DNA from: CAITSH01 sp945892985 | GTDB lineage: Bacteria; Pseudomonadota; Gammaproteobacteria; Burkholderiales; SG8-39 | Length of the DNA: 64,000 nucleotides | NCBI GenBank assembly: GCA_945892985.1 | Contig: CAMDDU010000007.1 | Location: forward strand, 1-64,000 | Direction: 5' to 3' | Shown here: positions 26,158 through 32,833 of the stretch, piece by piece | Layout: each line of letters opens with the position of its first letter | Numbering within the stretch: the first letter of the stretch is position 1 | Position numbers and translations under genes: made by a program | Notes under the pieces: generated by a model | Database searches by the model: none | What the model was told of the DNA's origin: nothing | The model's input: the letters and a program-made list of their open reading frames with translations, nothing else

Positions 26158-27051
26158 ATGGAAGCAATCAAGGACGTCGGTTTCATCGGACTGGGCGTAA
26201 TGGGCGAGCCGATGTGCCGCAACCTCGCCACCAAAACACAAATGCGCATACGGGCCAATGACCTCTCGCCAGAGCCGCTGAAGCGACTGGCAGAGCAGGG
26301 GGTGGAAAGCGTTGCCAACATTGCAAAGCTTGTGCAAGACAGCCAGGTAATCTTCCTTTCCCTGCCTTCCGGCGAAGTGGTGCACCAGTTGTCGCATCAG
26401 CAAGGCGGACTGCTAGCCTCTGCCCGACCCGGCCAGATTGTGGTTGACCTGGGTACCTCGCCCGCAAAGCTCACGCGTGAACTGGCCGGTGATTTTGCCG
26501 CCAAGGGGGTGCAATTTATCGACGCCCCGGTAGCACGTTCCCGGCTGGCCGCCGAAGCCGGCACCCTCTCCTGCATGGTGGGTGCTGAGCCGGAAATATT
26601 TGAACGCGTGAAACCGCTGCTGGCCACCTTTGCCACCGACATCGCGCTGTGCGGCACCGTGGGCTGCGGCCAGGTCGTAAAGATTCTCAACAACTATCTG
26701 TTGTACCAGGCCGGTGCCGCACTGGCCGAGGCCGCTGCGATCGGCGAGCGCTCGGGTATCGCGCAGCCACTGCTGTTCGAGGTCTTGTCCAAGGGATCGG
26801 CCGACAGCTTTGCCGTACGCCACCACGGCATCAAGGCGATGGCACCGCGCAATTTTCCGCTGCGCAGCTTTTCGGTTGAATACGCACGCAAGGACATGCG
26901 TTACGCGATTGAGCTCGCCAACAGCGTCGGCCTGGATGCGCGCTGGGGACACGACGTCGATGGGCTGTTCGAGAAGGCCATCGAGGCCGGGCACGGCGAC
27001 GAATACTGGCCGGTGATCAGCCGGCTGTTCGATATTGAGGCCGTTGAGTAA
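26158..27051 (+). CDS. NAD(P)-dependent beta-hydroxyacid dehydrogenase (HIBADH family)
   Basis: 297 residues, the usual length for 3-hydroxyisobutyrate / tartronate semialdehyde reductase-like enzymes. The Rossmann motif FIGLGVMGEPMCRNL is at about 9-23, the substrate-binding region appears as DAPVARSRLAAEAGTLS, and the catalytic Lys is in GCGQVVKILNN at about 180. It probably works with the Bug receptor upstream on a short hydroxy acid. Confidence 0.9.
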   Translation: MEAIKDVGFIGLGVMGEPMCRNLATKTQMRIRANDLSPEPLKRLAEQGVESVANIAKLVQDSQVIFLSLPSGEVVHQLSHQQGGLLASARPGQIVVDLGTSPAKLTRELAGDFAAKGVQFIDAPVARSRLAAEAGTLSCMVGAEPEIFERVKPLLATFATDIALCGTVGCGQVVKILNNYLLYQAGAALAEAAAIGERSGIAQPLLFEVLSKGSADSFAVRHHGIKAMAPRNFPLRSFSVEYARKDMRYAIELANSVGLDARWGHDVDGLFEKAIEAGHGDEYWPVISRLFDIEAVE

Positions 27052-27065
27052 TTACACAGGGTCAG

Positions 27066-27372
27066 ATTGAGATTCTTTCCTCCCCCCCCCCCAAGCAGCG
27101 GGAAGTAGAGGCCCAGGCTCGTCTCAATAGCCCTGTGCACTTCGGCATAGCGCTCCAACTGCGACTTATAGCGCGCCCGCTCCCTGTCGAGGAACCCTTC
27201 CTTGTCCGCCCCCCCCCTCGCAGCTGCTGGTCTTGTAATCAACAATCCAGCGTTTTCCCTCGGCGTCGGTGAAACTGCGGTCGATGACAAGCTGGCGGCG
27301 TTCGCCGTTTAGCATGGCGATGAGGCGGTATTCGTTGCGCGCATCGGTTTGCGGGCCGAGCAGCCAGAGCAC
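27066..27372 (-). pseudogene. duplicated 3' end of addA, frameshifted
   Basis: The minus strand reads LWLLGPQTDARNEYRL, GERRQLVIDRSFTDA, WIVDYKT, then in another frame FLDRERARYKSQLERYAEV and LGLYFPLL. It is a divergent copy of the end of addA (about 28200-28520) in the same orientation. Two C runs (near 27084 and 27210) coincide with the loss of frame. The higA stop codon directly abuts the copy. Confidence 0.88.
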
Positions 27373-27373
27373 T

Positions 27374-27707
27374 TTACGCCGACTGCAAGTCCTTATGCGG
27401 ATGAATGCGCTTGAGTGCCGCCTTGAGTGCGCGCGCGCCGGTTTTCAGGTCGTAATCGGCCTGCAACCCCATCCAGAACTCGGCGCTGTTGCCAACAGTA
27501 ACGCGCCAGGCGCAGCGCCGTGTCGGCCGATACGCCACGCTTTTCACGGGCCACGTCGTTGATGCGCGGCGCAGGCACCTGCAAGGCAATTGCAAGTGCG
27601 TTGGCCGTAAGCCCCAGGGGCAGGAGGAATTCCTCGCGCAGCACCTCGCCGGGGTGGATGGCACGCATTCCGTTCACAATATTGGCCGTGGCTTTCCGTC
27701 TTTGCAT
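27374..27707 (-). pseudogene. higA: HigA-like antitoxin, frameshifted
   Basis: The first part reads IHPGEVLREEFLLPLGL, ALQVPAPRINDVAREKRG and ADTALRLARY, the XRE-type HigA fold. The frame then breaks near 27500: TAC TGT TGG C stands where TAC TTY GGC is expected, so one base is extra. The end, GNSAEFWMGLQADYDLK, continues in the other frame to TAA 27374-27376. No HigB/RelE toxin gene is adjacent. It is probably an orphan and non-functional. Confidence 0.8.
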
Positions 27708-27752
27708 GACTTGCGAGGGTGCACCGTTAAACAGTCTGTCGGCAACTGCAGA

Positions 27753-27965
27753 CTAGGCAGCAACCTCGACATATTCGACTTGGCTTGAGGGCTGGGGAAT
27801 GGGGGTACGGTCTTCGCGCATGCCCTCGAGATGAAACTCGATGGCCTCGCGAATGAGCGACAGCACTTCTTCCTTCGTCCCCCCAACGGCGACGCAACCG
27901 GGCAGATCCGGGACGTGGGCACCAAAAGATGAAGGCCCTTTTTCAACAACCACGAGATATCGCAT
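27753..27965 (-). CDS. hicB: HicB-like antitoxin
   Basis: About 70 residues (ATG 27965; ATG 27974 also possible). RYLVVVEKGPSSFGAHVPDLPGC and GTKEEVLSLIREAIEFHLEGM are typical of the partial RNase-H fold of HicB. It lacks a long C-terminal DNA-binding domain. The gene starts 11 bases after the hicA stop, so the pair is one operon with the toxin first, as usual for hicAB. Confidence 0.9.
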   Translation of the reverse strand: MRYLVVVEKGPSSFGAHVPDLPGCVAVGGTKEEVLSLIREAIEFHLEGMREDRTPIPQPSSQVEYVEVAA

Positions 27966-27976
27966 GGCAATCACTC

Positions 27977-28165
27977 CTATTTCTTCAAACCAGCCTGCTT
28001 GAGGGCACTGCTAAGCGTTCCGGGCGGGATATCTATGCTCGACTTGCCGGCAACCGTTACGGTACCCGTTTTTGTCGGGTGATGAAATTGACGATGGCTG
28101 CCTTTCATTCGCACCTGAATCCACCCGTCGGCCTCAATGAGCGAAATGCGCTCATGTACTTTCAT
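27977..28165 (-). CDS. hicA: HicA-like mRNA interferase toxin
   Basis: 62 residues. The dsRBD-like fold shows LIEADGWIQVRMKGSHRQF with the catalytic His in KGSHRQF, then PGTLSSALKQAGL. HicA cleaves mRNA when not bound by HicB. It starts 9 bases after the addA stop and could be cotranscribed with addA. Confidence 0.92.
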   Translation of the reverse strand: MKVHERISLIEADGWIQVRMKGSHRQFHHPTKTGTVTVAGKSSIDIPPGTLSSALKQAGLKK

Positions 28166-28174
28166 TTATACAGT

Positions 28175-31100
28175 TTACTCCGAGTCAATATCCGGTGCGA
28201 CCTGCTGCAGAGGGTTCTCCCACTCCCGCCACCCCTCCAGCGCCGGAAAGTACAGGCCCAGCCAGATCTGCGCTGCTTCGCTCTTGGCACCGTGCACTTC
28301 GGCATAGCGCTCCAGTTGCGGCCGGTAGCGCTTTTGTTCCCTATCAAGGAAGGCCTCGACAGCCGCTCCTTCGTGGCCGCCGGTCTTGTAATCGACGATC
28401 CAGCGTTTGCCGTCGGCGTCGGTGAAGCTGCGGTCAATGACAAGCTGGCGGCGTTCGCCGTTTAGCATGGCGGTGAGGCGGTATTCGTTGCGCGCGTCGG
28501 TTTGCGGGCCGAGCAGCCACAGGCCGCGCTCGTCGGTGAGCGCGTTGGTGAGGGCCTTGTTCACGCGCGCGGTGGCGGCCTCGCGTTCGGCGCTCACCAC
28601 GCCCAGCGCGGCGAGTTCGTTGCTGAAGCTCTCGCGCATGCGCCCGACGCGCTCGGGCGTCCAGCCCTTGCGTTCGGCTTCGGCGATCACCTGCAGCCAG
28701 CGGTGCACGACATTGCCGACGCAGCGCGCGGTTTCGCCAACCCAGGAGTATTCGATGGCGTCTTGCACGCGCGCGGGTTCGGCGGGCGGGGTCCAGGCGA
28801 GGGTTGCGGGTGGGGCCGGGGTGATCCAATTGGCGGTGAGGCGGTGGAGGGATTGGTCGATTGGCTTGGTCGTGCTGGGCTCGCTTTCACCCTCTCTCCT
28901 GTCCTCTCCCCCGTCTAGGGGGAGAGGGGCGGCTTGGCGGGCCGCGGCGACATAGTCGTGTTCGACAATGTCCCAGAGCTTTGAGAGCAGGCTGCGGGCG
29001 GCGGGGTTGGCGGGGCTTTGGTCGCTGGTTTTTTTGTCGATGGCGAGGCGGGTTTCACCCAGCAGGTGCAGGCGTTGCTTTGCGCGCGTGGCGGCCACGT
29101 AGAGCAAGCGGCCGTCTTCGTGCGAGGCCTTGTCGGCGGCGAGATGCTTGAGCCAGGCGTAGATGGGATCGGCGGTCGCGCCGGTTTCTTCTACGGGGGC
29201 AAGGAGGAGGTCGGTGCCGAGGCTGGCATTCACCCTCTCGTTAAACGATGCTTGGTAGCTTGCACTCCCCCTCTCCCCCGGCCCCTCTCCCGTCAAGGGC
29301 GAGGGGAGGTTCGTGTCGCTGGCGCGACCCATGGACCGGGGGCGCTCCATCCAGAGGAAAAGCTTTTTCTTGTCGGTGGGCGGTTTGGCACCGAGACCCG
29401 GGACGATGACGTGGTCGAACTCCAGGCCCTTGGACTTGTGCACGGTCATCACCTGCACCGCGTCGTCGCCGGCGGCCACGTCGGGCACGGCAAAGAGCTT
29501 GTCGAGGCCTTGCGTGAAGGCGGCAAAGTCGGCAATGGCGCCCGCCTCTTCCTTGGCTTCGAGGTGATCGAGATAGGTCTCGGCGTCGGCGAGGCCGGTA
29601 TCGGCGGCGCAGGCCGGGCCGCCCAGCGCCAGCCACGCGCCCTCGACCTGCTCGCGCAGGCTGGCGCGCAGCCGCGCGGCGAGCGTGGCTTCGAGCACGG
29701 CGCGCACGCGCTCAAGGCGGGCCCGGCCGTCGGCGCTCAGCGCTGCAAGGCGTGATGCATCGTGCATCAGCTCGCGGATGGTGCGGCCCTGATGGCTGGA
29801 AAAGGCCGACTGGCGCGGGTTTGCGGTGAATGGCTCCTCGTCGATGTCGTCTATTGCTTCGGCGGTGGCTTGTGCCATGAGGAGGGCGAGGCTTTGTTCT
29901 TCGGTCACCGGTGCCGCGGCGACCGGCGCCGGTTGCGGCTGCTCGGCCACCGCAAGTGCATGCAAGTCGGCGAGTGTCAGGCCGCACCAGGGGGCGCGCA
30001 GCACCGCAAGCCAAGCGAGGCGGTCGCCTTCGTGGGCGAGTGCGCGCGTTAGCGCGAGCAGGTCTTGCACCACCGGGCGCTCGTCGAGGCGGTCAATCTC
30101 GATGGCGCGAAAGGCGATGCCCTCCTGCTGCAGGCGCGGCACGATCTCGCGCAGGTGATTGCGGCCGCGAACCAGGATGGCGATGCTGGGGCGCCTGATT
30201 GCAGTGTCGCCGGAAACATCGGATGCTTTGGGCGCGGCGGCGAAGATGTCTTTCACAATGCGCGCCACGGTGGCGGCTTCGGAATCGCCGATATTTTGCT
30301 TGGTGGCATCTTTAAGCTGCGGATGCACGCTGACAGCGGCGCCATCGAGCGCGGCGTGCACCGCCTGCGAGGCGTTGTAGGGCACGGCGCCGGCGGCGAT
30401 GTCTTCGGTTTTCGGCATCACCGTGGCGAAGGCCTTATTCACCCAATTTACAAGGCCCGCCTGCGAGCGGAAGTTGGCGGCAAGCTGCAGCGATTCGAGC
30501 GGCACGCTGCCTATACCCTCGACGCGCGCCTTCAAAAAGAGCCCCACTTCCGCTTCGCGAAAGCGGTAAATAGACTGCATCGGGTCGCCCACCACAAACA
30601 GCGTGCGCCCGTCGCCGGGCATCCAGCCGGCGGTGAGGCGCGACACCAGCTCGAACTGGCTGATCGAGGTGTCCTGGAATTCGTCGATCAGCAGATGCCT
30701 GATCTGGTAGTCGAGGCGCAGTGCCAGGTCGGTGGGGCCGTCGGCATCACCCAGCGCCTGCAGCGCCCGCTGCGACACCTCGGTAAAGTCCACCTGCCCG
30801 CGCGACTGGAACACGTACTTGAGTTCGAGCACGGCGCGCTTCAGCAGGCCCATGATCGCGTCGAGAATGTCCCACTGCGCTTCGGTATAGGCCGGCGGCG
30901 GCAGCACGCGAATGGCGGCGAGCGCTGCGACCAGATATTCATTACTGAGGTCTGCGATCTGCGCGGCGAGTCTGTCCTTCCAACCCTTACCCGCATCGCC
31001 CGGCGGAAAACCGTGGCGTTTGTCGACCCGCACACGCCAGCCGCCGTCTTTGCTGAGCAGAACTTCCGCCACTGCAAGCCAGCCGGGCTCGTCTTCACCA

Positions 31101-31885
31101 ACCGGAAAGGATTCGACCGGCGGCTGCTCAAGATTGACGCGCGAATAATTGGCCAGCGCCAACAATTCCGCATGCGCCGTCGCCGGTACGAGGCTTTGCA
31201 ATCTGCCGAACACCGCACGCCGCTCGGCAACCAACCCGCGTTCGAGTTCGTGGCGCTGCGTGCCCACCACATGGCGCAGCCAGTGGTCGCGATTGCGCAG
31301 CATCTCAACGAGTAACTCCTCGACTCGCTCGACGTTGTTGTCCAAGTGCACCAGCAGGCGCTCAACGAGCTCGGCCACCGGCTCTTTCGATTCGATCAGT
31401 TCAACCGTGGCGCGCGCCGCCTCAGCGTACAGAGCGCCGGCGTCATCGGTGCTCTCGGGCTGCGAGCCGAACTTGGACAGCATGGGCATCTGGCGCGTGA
31501 GCGAGGCGCAGAGCGCGTCTATGGTCTGGATGCGCAGCCGCGCCGGGCTCTCAAGGATGCGCCACCCAAGCGCTTTGTCGCGCGCCATGGCCGCGCGCGC
31601 AAGCTGCTGCGTGCGTTCGGCGTGCGACGACCCGGGCGGCTTGCCCGACGCAAGCTCGGCAATCGCCTGCAGCACCCGCTCACGCATTTCGGCGGCGGCT
31701 TTTTTGGTGAAGGTAATCGCCACCACTTCCTCGGGCTCGTTCACGGTGGCGAGCAAGCCGAGATAGCGCTGGATCAGGAGCTCGGTCTTGCCCGATCCGG
31801 CCGGGGCCTGGACGATGAAGGACGCGTCGGGCGCGAGCGCGCGTTCGCGTGCGGCGGCGTCAGGGATTATTTTGTCGTCACTCAT
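28175..31885 (-). CDS. addA: AddA-type helicase-nuclease (UvrD-like, exonuclease V)
   Basis: 1236 residues. The SF1 helicase core starts with Walker A APAGSGKT (about 27-34), ITFTKKAAAEMRERV and Walker B LLIDEFQDTS; later VMTVHKSKGLEFDHV and LLYVAATRAKQ are motifs V and VI. The C-terminal RecB-type nuclease has LVIDRSFTDADG and WIVDYKT. It processes double-strand ends for RecA. Two extra segments, around LPSPLTGEGPGERG and APLPLDGGEDRREGE, are encoded by palindromic REP-like DNA and interrupt the family sequence. The addB-like partner is upstream beyond a GST gene. Confidence 0.92.
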   Translation of the reverse strand: MSDDKIIPDAAARERALAPDASFIVQAPAGSGKTELLIQRYLGLLATVNEPEEVVAITFTKKAAAEMRERVLQAIAELASGKPPGSSHAERTQQLARAAMARDKALGWRILESPARLRIQTIDALCASLTRQMPMLSKFGSQPESTDDAGALYAEAARATVELIESKEPVAELVERLLVHLDNNVERVEELLVEMLRNRDHWLRHVVGTQRHELERGLVAERRAVFGRLQSLVPATAHAELLALANYSRVNLEQPPVESFPVGEDEPGWLAVAEVLLSKDGGWRVRVDKRHGFPPGDAGKGWKDRLAAQIADLSNEYLVAALAAIRVLPPPAYTEAQWDILDAIMGLLKRAVLELKYVFQSRGQVDFTEVSQRALQALGDADGPTDLALRLDYQIRHLLIDEFQDTSISQFELVSRLTAGWMPGDGRTLFVVGDPMQSIYRFREAEVGLFLKARVEGIGSVPLESLQLAANFRSQAGLVNWVNKAFATVMPKTEDIAAGAVPYNASQAVHAALDGAAVSVHPQLKDATKQNIGDSEAATVARIVKDIFAAAPKASDVSGDTAIRRPSIAILVRGRNHLREIVPRLQQEGIAFRAIEIDRLDERPVVQDLLALTRALAHEGDRLAWLAVLRAPWCGLTLADLHALAVAEQPQPAPVAAAPVTEEQSLALLMAQATAEAIDDIDEEPFTANPRQSAFSSHQGRTIRELMHDASRLAALSADGRARLERVRAVLEATLAARLRASLREQVEGAWLALGGPACAADTGLADAETYLDHLEAKEEAGAIADFAAFTQGLDKLFAVPDVAAGDDAVQVMTVHKSKGLEFDHVIVPGLGAKPPTDKKKLFLWMERPRSMGRASDTNLPSPLTGEGPGERGSASYQASFNERVNASLGTDLLLAPVEETGATADPIYAWLKHLAADKASHEDGRLLYVAATRAKQRLHLLGETRLAIDKKTSDQSPANPAARSLLSKLWDIVEHDYVAAARQAAPLPLDGGEDRREGESEPSTTKPIDQSLHRLTANWITPAPPATLAWTPPAEPARVQDAIEYSWVGETARCVGNVVHRWLQVIAEAERKGWTPERVGRMRESFSNELAALGVVSAEREAATARVNKALTNALTDERGLWLLGPQTDARNEYRLTAMLNGERRQLVIDRSFTDADGKRWIVDYKTGGHEGAAVEAFLDREQKRYRPQLERYAEVHGAKSEAAQIWLGLYFPALEGWREWENPLQQVAPDIDSE
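28903..28927. repeat. REP-like palindrome inside addA
   Basis: CCTCTCCCCC, loop GTCTA, GGGGGAGAGG: a perfect 10-bp stem with a 5-base loop. It is inside the addA frame and encodes a Pro/Leu/Asp/Gly/Glu-rich stretch without breaking it. Confidence 0.8.
29282..29306. repeat. REP-like palindrome inside addA
   Basis: CCCCTCTCCC, loop GTCAA, GGGCGAGGGG: 9 of 10 stem pairs. It encodes the SPLTGEGPGERG stretch of AddA in frame. Stem and loop resemble the copy at 28903. Confidence 0.8.
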
Positions 31886-31906
31886 GATGCAGCCCCATCG
31901 TTGTTA

Positions 31907-31931
31907 GCCCCTCTCCCTTGACGGGAGCGAG
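31907..31931. repeat. REP-like palindrome upstream of addA
   Basis: CCCTCTCCC, TTGAC, GGGAGCGAG: an imperfect copy of the same element, whose loop is the reverse complement of GTCAA. It lies about 22 bases upstream of the addA start codon. Confidence 0.6.
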
Positions 31932-32118
31932 AAACCGAGATCGCATTCATCTCAAGCGCAAAGACACTACCGGCTGGAAACGCCCGTCTGGCGGGCATTT
32001 CCGGGCACTGGTGTATTTTTGCAATTGCCTTCGACTGCGCCGCAGCAGCACAAGGCCAGCGCCTGCGGTAGCATCGCGCGTTCACATCCAACAACACACG
32101 CAAACCAAGGGGAGCAGC

Positions 32119-32808
32119 ATGTCCATCAAACTCTACGAACTCACCGGCGACGACGACGACCGCCAATTCTCGCCCTATTGCTGGCGCATTCGTATGGCGC
32201 TGGCGCACAAAGGCCTTGCCATGACCACCGTGCCATGGCGCTTTACCGAGGGCGATGCACTCAAGTTCGCCGGCGCCACCACCGTGCCGGTGCTCGTTGA
32301 CGGCAACAAGACCCTCAAGGACAGCTGGGACATCGCGCTCTATCTTGACGAGGCCTACCCCGACCGCCCCAAGCTCTTTGACTCGAAGCAGTCGGTCGCG
32401 CTGACGCTGTTTTTCAAGCAATGGGCGGAACGCTCGATACCGGTGATGCCGGTGGTGATTATGGATTTGTTCAGCCACCTGCACGCAAAGGACAAGGACT
32501 ACTTCAGGACCTCGCGCGAAAAGCGCTTCGGCAAGACGCTCGAGGAAGTGGGTGGCAACCGCCCCGCCGCCCTCGCCACCTTGCGCACCGCGCTCGAACC
32601 GGCGCGCCAGTTGCTCGCCACCCAGCCCTTTATCAGCGGCGCCACCCCCGGTTTTTCCGACCATATTTTTTGCGGCCCCTTCCTGTTCGCGCGCAGCATG
32701 TCGCCGGTGCAACTGCTCGAGACCACCGACCCTGTCCACGCTTGGCGCGAGCGCATGCTCGACCTGCACAACGGCATGGCGCGCAAGGCCAAGGGCTATC
32801 CGGTCTGA
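32119..32808 (+). CDS. glutathione S-transferase family protein
   Basis: 229 residues. The N-terminal thioredoxin-like domain has SPYCWRIRMALAHKGL and TTVPVLVDG with the cis-Pro, and KDSWDIALYLDE for glutathione binding; a helical C-terminal domain follows. The ATG at 32119 is chosen because AAGGGGAG precedes it; the longer open frame from 31918 runs through the repeat upstream. It is placed between addA and the addB-like gene, on the opposite strand to both, and converges with addB-like (26 bases apart). Confidence 0.88.
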   Translation: MSIKLYELTGDDDDRQFSPYCWRIRMALAHKGLAMTTVPWRFTEGDALKFAGATTVPVLVDGNKTLKDSWDIALYLDEAYPDRPKLFDSKQSVALTLFFKQWAERSIPVMPVVIMDLFSHLHAKDKDYFRTSREKRFGKTLEEVGGNRPAALATLRTALEPARQLLATQPFISGATPGFSDHIFCGPFLFARSMSPVQLLETTDPVHAWRERMLDLHNGMARKAKGYPV

Positions 32809-32833
32809 GCGCAGGCACCCTCGCGGCAATTTG

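Noticed and set aside
27066..27372. A separate small PD-(D/E)XK nuclease gene
   Set aside because: It aligns with the end of addA and is frameshifted, so it is a duplication remnant.
29257..29310. Assembly error as the cause of the odd segment in AddA
   Set aside because: The frame stays open and a second palindrome of the same type occurs in the same gene, which favours real insertions.
29018..29755. 245-residue plus-strand frame inside addA
   Set aside because: Gly/Val-rich shadow of the minus-strand helicase; no start context and no domain.
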